This document shows, piece by piece, positions 45,602 through 53,436 of a DNA stretch of 64,000 nucleotides (its first letter is position 1; each line of letters begins with the position of its first letter). A program made the translations under genes and the position numbers. Origin of the DNA: Candidatus Promineofilum glycogenicum (GTDB lineage: Bacteria > Chloroflexota > Anaerolineae > Promineifilales > Promineifilaceae); NCBI GenBank assembly GCA_016707605.1, contig JADJHJ010000001.1:868001-932000 (forward strand). Direction: 5' to 3'. The notes under the pieces were generated by a model. The model did not search any database. It worked only from the letters and a program-made list of their open reading frames with translations, and was not told where the DNA came from.

Positions 45602-46216
45602 TTGAATAGCCGCGGTTTGCTTCTGCTACTCACCCTGGTCATCCTGGCCTCGCTGGCCGGCGGCGCGCTGGCGGCGCAGGACGACAACCGCGCCGCCGTC
45701 GTCGTCGACTACGGCAACGGCCAGACGGCCGCCCGCTGTGTCGCCTTCGCCGAGCCGGAGATCAGCGGCTATGAGGCGCTGAGCCGCTCCGGGCTGGTGG
45801 TTGAGAGCGAGATTCAGGCCGGCGGCACGGCCGTCTGCCGCATTGACGGCGTGGGCTGCGCCGCCGACGACTGCTTCTGCGCCTGCCGCGGCGGCGACGA
45901 GTGCCGCTACTGGTCTTACTGGCAACAGCGCGATGGCGCGTGGCAGTACGCCACCGCCGGCGCGGCCCAGGTGCGCGTCAGCCACGGCGCGGTCGAGGGT
46001 TGGACGTGGGGCCTCGGCTCCGTCACCCAGGCGTTGCCGCCGCCCGATGCTTCGTTCGACGCCATCTGTCAGGGCGCGGCCGTGTCGGCCGTGGCCGCCG
46101 CGTCACCGGTGGTGGATTGGGTATCCTACGCGCCCTTCGTTGTGGTGCTGGTGTTGTTGGGTGGGCTGGCGCTGCTGGTCGTCCGCCGCCGGCGGGCGGC
46201 CGGGAGGGGGACGTGA
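45602..46216 (+). CDS. DUF4430 (transcobalamin C-terminal-like) membrane-anchored protein
   Basis: A protein of 204 residues starting at TTG 45602 (AGGAG lies 6 bases upstream). A signal peptide occupies 1-25. The body (30-150) shows the DUF4430 pattern: 'GYEALSRSGLVVES' followed by 'CRIDGVGC', 'CFCACRGGDECRYWSYW' and 'GAWQYATAGA', with 'GWTWG' at the end. A C-terminal membrane helix (about 174-194) with 'RRRRAAGRGT' anchors it. The six or more Cys suggest disulfides outside the cell. In animals this beta domain is the C-terminal half of transcobalamin; here it is a separate protein coded right after the alpha-toroid lipoprotein. The S-component gene begins inside its stop codon. Confidence 0.8.
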   Translation: MNSRGLLLLLTLVILASLAGGALAAQDDNRAAVVVDYGNGQTAARCVAFAEPEISGYEALSRSGLVVESEIQAGGTAVCRIDGVGCAADDCFCACRGGDECRYWSYWQQRDGAWQYATAGAAQVRVSHGAVEGWTWGLGSVTQALPPPDASFDAICQGAAVSAVAAASPVVDWVSYAPFVVVLVLLGGLALLVVRRRRAAGRGT

Positions 46217-46995
46217 GCCGGCGCTGGCTATCGGCGGCGCTCTACGCGCTCAGCCTGGTCGTGGGCGTCGTCGCCCTGGCCATGCCCTTCCTGCAGCGGG
46301 TAGGCGCGGGCGATTCGGCGCTGCCGGCCAATCAGACGCCGCTGCTGTCGGTCGTGCTCGTCTCGCTGTGTCTGGCCGTGCTGTTGGTCGAGTTGCAGGG
46401 GCAGGCGGCGGGGGCCAAGACGGTGGCCGCGCTGGGCATTCTGGTGGCCACGGCGGCGACGCTGCGTTTCATCGAGGTAGCCATTCCCGGGCCGGGCGGC
46501 TTCTCGCCCATCTTCGCCCCCATTATCCTCGGCGGCTACGTCTTCGGGCCGCGCTTCGGCTTCCTGCTGGGGGCGATGACGATGCTGGTGTCGGGTATCA
46601 TCACCGCCGGCGTGGGGCCGTGGCTGCCCTATCAGATGTTCACCGCCGGCTGGGTCGGCCTCAGCGCCGGCTGGCTACCTCACCTCAAGCAGACGCGCCT
46701 CGAAGTGGCTATGCTTGTCCTCTTCGGCGCGCTGTGGGGCTTCCTCTTCGGGGCGATTATGAACCTCTACACCTGGCCGCTGCTGGCCGGCGATCCGGGG
46801 CAGACGTGGACGCCGGGGGCGGGCGCGGCCGACGCGCTGCGGCGCTACCTGGCCTTCTATCTGGCGACTTCGCTGCTGTGGGACACCGTGGCCGCGGCCG
46901 GCAATGCGCTGCTGCTGGCCGGGCTGGGGCGGCCGACGTTGCGCGCCCTGGCCCGCTTCCGCGACCGGCTGCAATTCGAGGTGCGGGCGGCATGA
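46213..46995 (+). CDS. ECF transporter S component, probable cobalamin-specific
   Basis: An integral membrane protein of 260 residues with about six or seven helices, starting GTG 46213 (GTGA overlap with the previous stop). The segment 'GGYVFGPRFGFLLGAMTMLVS' then 'GPWLPYQMFTAGWVGLSAGWLP' is typical of ECF substrate-binding proteins. Specificity for B12 is inferred from the cobalamin riboswitch ahead and the adenosyltransferase behind. It would bind the vitamin and topple in the membrane to release it inside, driven by the T and A subunits coded next. Confidence 0.85.
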   Translation: MSRRWLSAALYALSLVVGVVALAMPFLQRVGAGDSALPANQTPLLSVVLVSLCLAVLLVELQGQAAGAKTVAALGILVATAATLRFIEVAIPGPGGFSPIFAPIILGGYVFGPRFGFLLGAMTMLVSGIITAGVGPWLPYQMFTAGWVGLSAGWLPHLKQTRLEVAMLVLFGALWGFLFGAIMNLYTWPLLAGDPGQTWTPGAGAADALRRYLAFYLATSLLWDTVAAAGNALLLAGLGRPTLRALARFRDRLQFEVRAA

Positions 46996-47999
46996 GGACG
47001 TTTGACGCCCGCGCCTGGGTGGTCTGGCTGCTGGCCGGCGGCGTGCTGGTGCTGTCGGCCCGCAATCCGCTGTACCTGTTGCTGCTGCTGGTTATCTCGC
47101 GCATCGTCCAGGCTGCCTGCGCCGCGCCGGACGTGGGCGCGCTGCGGCTGCCGTTCTGGCGGCTGGCGGCGGCCATCCTGATCTTCTCCACGCTGTTCAA
47201 CCTGCTGACGGCCCACGTTGGCGAGACGATGCTGGCCACGCTGCCCGCCGGCTGGTGGCTCATCGGCGGGCCGCTCACGCTGGAAGCGGCCGTCTACGGC
47301 TTCATCACCGGCCTCAGCCTCGTCACCCTGCTGTCGCTCTTCCTGGCCTTCAACGCCATCGTGCCCACGGCCGAACTGGCCGGGCTGACGCCGGCGGCGC
47401 TCTACGAACTGGGGCTGGTGCTGCTGGTGGCCATCACCTACGTGCCGGAGACGGCGCGGCAGTTCCGGCGCATCCGCGAGGCGCAGGCCATTCGCGGCCA
47501 CCGCCTGCGCGGGCTGCGCGACTGGCGGCCGATCGCCATCCCGTTGCTGGTCGGCGGGCTGGAGCGGGCGCTGAATCTGGCCGAGACGATGGTCGCCCGC
47601 GGCTATGGGGCGACGGCGCACGTGGGCACGCCCCGGCCGGTGCGATTGCTGCTGTTGTTGGGGCTGGGGCTGGCGCTGGGCGGGGCGCTGCGGCTGACGT
47701 GGGGCGCGGCCGACGGCTGGGGGTTTGTTGCCGCCGGGGTGTTGGCCGTCGCGCTGGCCTACCGCGCGCTAAGCCGGCGCGTAGCGCGCACGCGCTACCG
47801 GCCGCGCCGCTGGACGTGGGCCGACACGGTTGTCGTCATCGCCGCGCTGCTGCCGCTGGCGCTGCTCCTGCCTTTGCCGGGCGGGGCTGGGCTGGGCTAC
47901 GCGCCCTACCCACGCCTGAGCGCGCCGCCGTTCAGCGCGCTGGCCGGGGCGCTGCTGCTGGGCCTGGCCGCGCCGGCGGCGTTGGAGGCGGCGTCGTGA
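46992..47999 (+). CDS. ECF transporter T component (EcfT/CbiQ family)
   Basis: A protein of 335 residues with 5 or more membrane helices. The two coupling-helix motifs are 'EAQAIRGH' near 165 and 'MVARGYGA' near 200, the Ala-Arg-Gly type signatures that contact the ATPases. It starts with ATGA overlapping the S-component stop and ends with GTGA overlapping the ATPase start. It transmits ATPase movement to the S component. The C-terminal ~100 residues form extra helices beyond the minimal EcfT. Confidence 0.93.
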   Translation: MRTFDARAWVVWLLAGGVLVLSARNPLYLLLLLVISRIVQAACAAPDVGALRLPFWRLAAAILIFSTLFNLLTAHVGETMLATLPAGWWLIGGPLTLEAAVYGFITGLSLVTLLSLFLAFNAIVPTAELAGLTPAALYELGLVLLVAITYVPETARQFRRIREAQAIRGHRLRGLRDWRPIAIPLLVGGLERALNLAETMVARGYGATAHVGTPRPVRLLLLLGLGLALGGALRLTWGAADGWGFVAAGVLAVALAYRALSRRVARTRYRPRRWTWADTVVVIAALLPLALLLPLPGGAGLGYAPYPRLSAPPFSALAGALLLGLAAPAALEAAS

Positions 48000-49591
48000 T
48001 CGCCATTCGCCGCCTGACCTACACCTATCCGCAACGCTCGTCCCCGGCGTTGCGCGACGTGACCTGGGACGTGGCCGACGGCGAGTTTGTCCTGGTGGCC
48101 GGCGCGTCCGGGTCGGGCAAGTCGACGCTGTTGCGCTGTCTCAATGGCCTTGTCCCTCACTTCAGTGGCGGGGTGCTGGCCGGGCGGGTGACGGTCGGCG
48201 GTATTGACGTGGTCGCCGCCGGGCCGCGCGTCCTCAGCCGCCACGTCGGCTTCGTGGCCCAGGACCCGGAGGCCCAGGCCGTGCTCGACCGGGTGGAGGG
48301 GGAGATCGCCTTCGCCCTGGAGAACGCCGCCGTGCCGCCGGCCGAGATGCGCTTGCGCGTCGAGGAGGCCCTGGACTTGGTCGACCTGACGCCGCTGCGC
48401 GACCGGCCGCTGCATACGCTGTCCGGCGGCGAGCGACAACGGCTGGCCATCGCCGCGGCCCTGGCGCTGCGCCCGCGCGTGCTGGCGCTGGATGAGCCGA
48501 CGAGCCAGCTCGACCCGCAGTCGGCCGAGGACGTGCTGCGGGCGCTGGTGCGGCTGAACGAAGACCTGGGGCTGACTATCATCCTGGCCGAGCATCGCCT
48601 GGAGCGCATCGCCCGTTACGCCGACCGGCTGACCTACCTGGCGGCGGGGCGGGTGGCCCACGATGGCCCGGTGCGCGAGGTGCTGCCGCGCCTGCCGGCC
48701 GCGCCGCCGCTGGTGCAGTTGGCCGGCGCGCTGGGCTGGCGGCCGACGCCGCTGACGATCAAGGAAGCGAAGCCGTTCGCCGCGGCCGTAACGCCCACGG
48801 CCGCGCCCCCGGCGGCTGAATCACCCGCCGGCCTCCCGTTACTCCAGGTAGAGGGACTGCGTTTTTCGTATAACGGTCACTTGACGTTGAAAGACGTCAA
48901 CCTGAGCGTGGCTCCCGGCGAGGCCGTGGCTTTGGTAGGGCGCAACGGCGCGGGCAAGTCGACGCTGCTGAGGTGCATCGTTGGGCTGCTGCGCGGGCAG
49001 GCGGGCGAGGTACACATCAACGGGCGGCCGGCCCGCGGGCGCGACGTGGCCGACATCTGCCGCGAGGTCGGCTATCTGCCGCAGAACCCCGACGACCTGC
49101 TCTTTGCCGACACGGTGGCCGACGAAATCCGGGCTACGCTGCGCAACCACGGGCTGCCGGAGCGGGCGGCCGAGATCGCCGCGTCGCTGGAGCGGCTGAA
49201 CCTGGGCGACGTGGCCGCGGTCTACCCGCGCGATCTGTCGGTCGGCCAGCGGCAGCGCGTGGCCCTGGGCGCGGTGACGGCCACCCGGCCGCGGTTGCTG
49301 CTGTTCGACGAGCCGACGCGCGGCCTCGACCGGGCGGCCAAGGAAGAGCTGCTGGCCCTGTGGCGCGGCTGGCTGGCCGAGGGGGCGGCGCTGCTGCTGG
49401 TGACCCACGATGTGGAGATGGCCGCGGCCATCGCTCACCGGACGGTGGTGCTGAGCCAGGGCGAAGTCATCGCCGCCGGCCCAACGCGCGACGTGCTGAC
49501 CGCCACGCCCCACTTCGCGCCGCAGATCGCCCGCCTCTTTCCCGGCCGTGGCTGGCTGACGGTGGCCGATGTGTTGGCGGCACTGAACTGA
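47996..49591 (+). CDS. ECF transporter ATPase, two ATP-binding domains fused
   Basis: A protein of 531 residues with two complete ABC domains: Walker A 'GASGSGKST' near 37 and 'GRNGAGKST' near 314, signatures 'LSGGERQR' near 142 and 'LSVGQRQR' near 412, and Walker B 'VLALDEPTS' and 'LLLFDEPTR'. It replaces the usual EcfA1-EcfA2 pair. The linker (about 245-280) is rich in Ala and Pro. The second signature has Val for the usual Gly, so the two sites may be unequal. Gene start GTG 47996 overlaps the T-component stop by 4 bases. Confidence 0.95.
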   Translation: MIAIRRLTYTYPQRSSPALRDVTWDVADGEFVLVAGASGSGKSTLLRCLNGLVPHFSGGVLAGRVTVGGIDVVAAGPRVLSRHVGFVAQDPEAQAVLDRVEGEIAFALENAAVPPAEMRLRVEEALDLVDLTPLRDRPLHTLSGGERQRLAIAAALALRPRVLALDEPTSQLDPQSAEDVLRALVRLNEDLGLTIILAEHRLERIARYADRLTYLAAGRVAHDGPVREVLPRLPAAPPLVQLAGALGWRPTPLTIKEAKPFAAAVTPTAAPPAAESPAGLPLLQVEGLRFSYNGHLTLKDVNLSVAPGEAVALVGRNGAGKSTLLRCIVGLLRGQAGEVHINGRPARGRDVADICREVGYLPQNPDDLLFADTVADEIRATLRNHGLPERAAEIAASLERLNLGDVAAVYPRDLSVGQRQRVALGAVTATRPRLLLFDEPTRGLDRAAKEELLALWRGWLAEGAALLLVTHDVEMAAAIAHRTVVLSQGEVIAAGPTRDVLTATPHFAPQIARLFPGRGWLTVADVLAALN

Positions 49592-49596
49592 AAGTA

Positions 49597-49628
49597 GAAA
49601 CCGGGTTTCTCAGAAGAAACCCGGTTTC
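49597..49628. repeat. GAAACCGGGTTTC palindrome, copy 1
   Basis: GAAACCGGGTTTC (49597-49609), 6-base loop TCAGAA, GAAACCCGGTTTC (49616-49628). It lies between the ECF ATPase and PduO genes. The copy at 58754 has the same loop but a compensatory pair change in the stem. Confidence 0.9.
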
Positions 49629-49647
49629 CAGGAGTCTAGGAGGAACA

Positions 49648-50211
49648 ATGCCACGATTGACGACGATCTACACCCGCAAGGGGGACACGGGCCAGACGAG
49701 CCTGGCCGGCGGGCAGCGAGTGGCCAAGGATTCGGCCCGCGTTGCCGCCTATGGCACGGTGGACGAGCTGAACTCCTGCCTGGGTGTGGCCCTGGCGTTT
49801 GGACTCGCGCCGCGATTGGCCGCCGTGCTGCCGCAGATTCAGAATGAGCTATTCCACCTCGGCTCTGACCTGAGCTTTCTGGAGGAGGACAAGGCCCGCT
49901 TCCCGCTGCCGCAGATCGAAGAGCGCCACGTGGCCCAATTGGAGGCGCTCATCGACGAGTTGAACGACGTGGCAGGGCCGTTGCAGAACTTCATCCTGCC
50001 CGGCGGGTCGCCCGGCGCGGCCCATCTGCACGTGGCGCGGACGGTTTGCCGGCGGGCGGAGCGCGAGGTGATCGCTCTGGCCCGCGAGGAGCGCGTCGGC
50101 GCGCACGTCGTGGCCTATCTTAATCGCCTGTCTGACGCGCTGTTCGTCATGGCCCGCTACGAGAACCACGCGCGGGGCGTGGCCGAACCGCTGTGGGATA
50201 GCAAGCTCTGA
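49648..50211 (+). CDS. Cob(I)alamin adenosyltransferase, PduO type
   Basis: A protein of 187 residues. 'IYTRKGDTGQTSLAGG' is the ATP-binding start, 'RVAAYGTVDELNS' and 'FILPGGSPGAAHLHVARTVCRRAER' are the PduO signatures, and 'YLNRLSDALFVMAR' ends the helical bundle. It adenosylates cob(I)alamin to give coenzyme B12. AGGAGGAAC before ATG 49648 is strong. It follows the ECF transporter in the same direction, so imported B12 would be activated at once. A hairpin between the two could tune their ratio. Confidence 0.95.
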   Translation: MPRLTTIYTRKGDTGQTSLAGGQRVAKDSARVAAYGTVDELNSCLGVALAFGLAPRLAAVLPQIQNELFHLGSDLSFLEEDKARFPLPQIEERHVAQLEALIDELNDVAGPLQNFILPGGSPGAAHLHVARTVCRRAEREVIALAREERVGAHVVAYLNRLSDALFVMARYENHARGVAEPLWDSKL

Positions 50212-50230
50212 ACGAGAGCTTTCTCTGCGC

Positions 50231-50259
50231 TTGGCCCGAACGGCTGATCGCACTACAAT
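50231..50259 (+). promoter_or_regulatory. Promoter upstream of small membrane protein gene
   Basis: TTGGCC (50231-50236), 17-bp spacer, TACAAT (50254-50259). Confidence 0.6.
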
Positions 50260-50316
50260 GCTGCCATCCACGTCGCGGCCCCGAGCGGCGACGATATTAG
50301 TTATTGGAGTGGCATC

Positions 50317-50481
50317 ATGTTGCAGAACCTGGCCCTGGCGGCCATCGTTGTAGTCATCTTGTGGGTCATCATCCTCGGTCTCTACCTACTCATCGCCCGT
50401 AGGCAGCCCGACGTGGCGGCGCAAATGAAGGCGCTGGAAGAGCAACTGGATCGAGCCGAGAAAGAGGCGGGTCAAAAGTAA
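50317..50481 (+). CDS. Small membrane protein, CcmD-like (54 aa)
   Basis: An open frame of 54 residues: a hydrophobic helix (LALAAIVVVILWVIILGLYL, residues 5-24), then 'LIARRQPDVA' and a charged coiled-coil-like tail ('QMKALEEQLDRAEKEAGQK'). The pattern helix, W..ILGLY, RRQ, then coiled coil resembles CcmD-family proteins, but no cytochrome-maturation gene is near. TTGGAGTGGC lies ahead of the ATG. A plausible promoter is upstream and a lipoprotein gene follows 12 bases after the stop, so it is likely a real gene. Confidence 0.65.
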   Translation: MLQNLALAAIVVVILWVIILGLYLLIARRQPDVAAQMKALEEQLDRAEKEAGQK

Positions 50482-50493
50482 GGGCCGGTCATC

Positions 50494-51156
50494 ATGCAGA
50501 CGACTTTGCGCTTCTTTGTTCTCTTATTGGCTCTGCTGGCGCTGGCGGCGTGTGGCGTGGCCCCAGAGTCGGAACCCGACACCTGTGACGGCCCGGACTT
50601 CCTCTTCGCCGATGACTTCAGCGGCGAATTTGACTGCGGTTGGGCGCTCTACGACCGTGGCGGCGGTGCGGCGGCCATCGACAACGCGGCGATGCAGTTG
50701 GCCGTCGGACAACCCGGCCAACTGTGGTGGACCAACCCCGGCCGCGACTTCGATGACGTGGTTATCACCACCGAAGCGCGCCAGGTGGACGGCCCCAACG
50801 ACAACGCCTATGGTGTCATCTGCCGCTACCAGAACGAGGAGAACTTCTACGCCTTCATGGTCAGCGGCGACGGCTACTATGCTATCGGTAAGTACCAGAG
50901 CGGCGTCGAGACCGTCACCTATCTGACACCGGACGCGCAGTTCCAGCCGTCCGACGCCATCAACGTCGGCGTGGCCTCGAATGAGTTGCGCGTGTCGTGC
51001 GTCGGCAATCAGTTGAGCATGGAAGTCAACGGCATCCCGCTGCTCAGCGTCACCGACCCGACGTTCGTCACCGGCGACATCGGCCTGGCCGCGGCCACGC
51101 TCCAGCAGGGGACAGCCATCGTTGAGTTCGACAATGTGCGCGTCACGACTCCTTAG
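50494..51156 (+). CDS. Lipoprotein with conA-like / DUF1080-type domain, copy 1
   Basis: A protein of 220 residues. The signal peptide ends in lipobox 'LALAAC'. The remainder is a beta-sandwich candidate: 'FADDFSGEFDCGWALYDRGGG', 'NAYGVICRYQNEENFYAFMVSGDGYYAIGKYQSG' (split across strands) and 'IGLAAATLQQGTAIVEFDNVRV'. This pattern is common in laminin-G-like or 3-keto-glycoside hydrolase-related domains. It is probably a surface binding protein; no catalytic residues are evident. The next gene is a paralogue that starts inside its 3' end. Confidence 0.75.
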   Translation: MQTTLRFFVLLLALLALAACGVAPESEPDTCDGPDFLFADDFSGEFDCGWALYDRGGGAAAIDNAAMQLAVGQPGQLWWTNPGRDFDDVVITTEARQVDGPNDNAYGVICRYQNEENFYAFMVSGDGYYAIGKYQSGVETVTYLTPDAQFQPSDAINVGVASNELRVSCVGNQLSMEVNGIPLLSVTDPTFVTGDIGLAAATLQQGTAIVEFDNVRVTTP

Positions 51157-51826
51157 CCGTTTGGCAGGGCTGCTGGTCGTCGGCCTGCTGTTGGCTGGGT
51201 GCGGCGGCCGACCGTTGTTGCCGGCATCCATCGGCGGCGACAGCGGCTCTACCATGGTCGCCGATCCCGACGAGCCGTTTAGCGATGAGTTCATCCCCGG
51301 CCAGACGGCCAACTGGCTGCTGGAACAGGATGACCTTGGCTCGACGGCCGTCGTCAACGACCAGATGGTCATCACCGTGGCCGCGCCCAACACCATCCAG
51401 TACACGACGCTGACCGACCGCGCCTTCAGCGACTTCGTGTTGGAGGTGGACGCCTGGCAGCGCGGCGGCGCGCCGGAGAGCAGCTACGGCGTGCTGTTCC
51501 GCATTCAGGAGGACGGCCGCTTCTACCGCTTCGACATTACCGGCAATGGCCTGTACATGATCGAACGGCGCGAGACGGACGGCACGTGGACGCGCCTGCT
51601 GCGTGAGTGGACGCCGACGGCGGCCATCAATCAGGGCCTCAACGTAGCCAACCGCCTCAAGATCATCGCCAACGGCGCGGACATGGGCTTCTACGTCAAC
51701 GACATCCTCCTCACGCAGCTCAGCGACACCGCATTGACCGAGGGGCGCATTGGCCTGGACGCCGGCTCGTTTGCCGGCAATGCGCTGCAAGTGACGTTCG
51801 ACAACGTCAGCGTCATCCCGGAGTAG
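51134..51826 (+). CDS. Lipoprotein with conA-like domain, copy 2
   Basis: A protein of 230 residues if ATG 51134 is used; the start overlaps the previous gene by 23 bases and an in-frame TTG lies at 51122. Lipobox 'LLLAGC' near residue 21. The domain repeats the pattern of copy 1: 'SDEFIPGQTANWLLEQDD', 'SSYGVLFRIQEDGRFYRFDITGNGLYMI' (two strands) and 'GRIGLDAGSFAGNALQVTFDNVSV'. A tandem duplication, coupled in translation. Function unknown. Confidence 0.75.
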   Translation: MCASRLLSRLAGLLVVGLLLAGCGGRPLLPASIGGDSGSTMVADPDEPFSDEFIPGQTANWLLEQDDLGSTAVVNDQMVITVAAPNTIQYTTLTDRAFSDFVLEVDAWQRGGAPESSYGVLFRIQEDGRFYRFDITGNGLYMIERRETDGTWTRLLREWTPTAAINQGLNVANRLKIIANGADMGFYVNDILLTQLSDTALTEGRIGLDAGSFAGNALQVTFDNVSVIPE

Positions 51827-51840
51827 GGCGGGCCGCTGGC

Positions 51841-52689
51841 ATGGACGTTCGTCGGGAAATCGCCGCGTTACTGGGGCAACCCATAAGTGACATCGCCCCG
51901 CTCGGCGGGGGCTGCGTCAGCGCCGTCTACGAGGTGCGGCTGGACGACGGCCGCCACGTGGTCGTCAAGGCCGACGACAGCGGCGCGGGCAACCTGCCCG
52001 TCGAAGCGTTTATGCTGGGCTATCTGGCCGAGCGCGGGCTGCCGGCGCCGGCGGTGGTGGCTGCGTCCGAGCGGCTGCTGGTCATGGAGTACGTCGCAGG
52101 GGACAGCCTGTTCGACGCCGCCGCCGAAAGCCACGCCGCCCACCTGCTGGCCGCGCTGCACGCCCACACCGCGCCGGCGTTTGGCTTCGACCGCGACACG
52201 CTCATCGGCGGCCTGCGCCAGCCGAATGCCCCGGCGGCAAGCTGGCTCGACTTCTTCGCCGGGCAGCGCCTCATCTACATGGCCACCGAGGCGGCGCGCG
52301 CCGGGCGGCTGCCGGTGACGACGCGGGCGCGGGTGGAGCGGCTGGCCGGGCGGGTGGGCGACTGGCTGGTGGAGCCGGTGCGGCCGGCGCTCATCCACGG
52401 CGACGTGTGGACGACTAACGTGCTGGCCCGCGGCGGCCGGGTGGCCGCCTTTCTCGACCCGGCCATCTACTACGCCGACCCGGAGATCGAGCTGGCTTTC
52501 ATTGGCCTGTTCGGCACGTTCGGTCGCGTCTTCTACGACCAGTACCACGCCCTGCGCCCCATCGCCCCCGGCTTCTTCGAGGAGCGGCGCGACCTCTATA
52601 ACCTCTACCCGCTGCTGGTCCACGTGCGTCTGTTCGGCGGCAGCTACGTCGGGCAGGTGGAGCGCACGCTGGCGGCCTACGGCTTCTGA
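51841..52689 (+). CDS. Fructosamine/ketosamine-3-kinase family
   Basis: A protein of 282 residues with an aminoglycoside-phosphotransferase-like fold. 'GGGCVSAVYEV' binds ATP, 'VVVKAD' carries the ATP lysine, 'LIHGDVWTTNVL' is the catalytic loop and 'FLDPAIYYADPEIELAF' the metal-binding DFG-like part. In this family the enzyme phosphorylates Amadori products on proteins so that the sugar falls off. ATG 51841 is close to the previous lipoprotein gene. The next gene begins on its last base. Confidence 0.9.
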   Translation: MDVRREIAALLGQPISDIAPLGGGCVSAVYEVRLDDGRHVVVKADDSGAGNLPVEAFMLGYLAERGLPAPAVVAASERLLVMEYVAGDSLFDAAAESHAAHLLAALHAHTAPAFGFDRDTLIGGLRQPNAPAASWLDFFAGQRLIYMATEAARAGRLPVTTRARVERLAGRVGDWLVEPVRPALIHGDVWTTNVLARGGRVAAFLDPAIYYADPEIELAFIGLFGTFGRVFYDQYHALRPIAPGFFEERRDLYNLYPLLVHVRLFGGSYVGQVERTLAAYGF

Positions 52690-53387
52690 TGGACGAGGCG
52701 ACCGCGCGGCGGCTGGTGGCGCTCAACGAGGCGTTCTACACGCGCTTCGCCGCGCCCTTTGCCGCCAGCCGGGCCGCGCCGCAGCCGGGGTATGAGCCAC
52801 TGTTGGCTTACTGGCCGGAGCGCGGTGGGCGCGCGCTCGACGTAGGTTGCGGCGAGGGGCGGTTTGGGCGCTTTCTGCGGGCGCAGGGGCGAGAGGTGGA
52901 GTACACCGGCGTCGACTTTGCCGGCGATCTGCTGGCCCTGGCCGATGCCCCCGGCCGTCTGGTGCAACGCGACCTGACCCAACCCGGCAGCCTGGCCGAC
53001 TTGGGCCGCTTCGACCTGGTCGTCTGCCTGTCCACGTTGCAACACATTCCCGGCAGCGACAATCGGGCGCGCCTGGTGGCCGAAATGGGGGCGTGCCTGT
53101 CGCCGGGCGGCCATCTGGCATTGGCCAACTGGCAGTTCACGGGCAGCGCGCGGCAGCGGCGCAAGATTCGGCCGTGGGCTGAGGTTGGTCTTCAGGCGTC
53201 GGCCGTGGAGCCGGGCGACTTCCTGCTCTCCTGGCAGCGCGGCGGTTCTGGCTTGCGCTACGTGGCTCTGATCGACGAAGAGGCGACACGTCGGCTGGCG
53301 ACGGCGGCCGGCTTGCGGATCGTTGCCCAGTATCGCCGCGACGGCCGCGAGGGCGACCTTAATCTCTACACGGTTCTGGCCGGTTGA
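52689..53387 (+). CDS. SAM-dependent methyltransferase
   Basis: A protein of 232 residues. 'ALDVGCGEGRFGRFLRAQG' is motif I, 'VEYTGVDFAGDLL' is the acidic strand end, and 'FDLVVCLSTLQHI' is motif post-II. The start ATG overlaps the kinase stop by one base (TGATG). The substrate is unknown. The -35 box of the next promoter overlaps its stop codon. Confidence 0.88.
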   Translation: MDEATARRLVALNEAFYTRFAAPFAASRAAPQPGYEPLLAYWPERGGRALDVGCGEGRFGRFLRAQGREVEYTGVDFAGDLLALADAPGRLVQRDLTQPGSLADLGRFDLVVCLSTLQHIPGSDNRARLVAEMGACLSPGGHLALANWQFTGSARQRRKIRPWAEVGLQASAVEPGDFLLSWQRGGSGLRYVALIDEEATRRLATAAGLRIVAQYRRDGREGDLNLYTVLAG

Positions 53388-53411
53388 CATGGCCCCGGCC
53401 GGTGCTACAAT
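53384..53411 (+). promoter_or_regulatory. Promoter of yqeY
   Basis: TTGACA (53384-53389), 16-bp spacer, TACAAT (53406-53411). The -35 hexamer overlaps the stop codon of the methyltransferase gene. Confidence 0.75.
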
Positions 53412-53436
53412 CCACCATGCGAGATCAGCGGCAATC

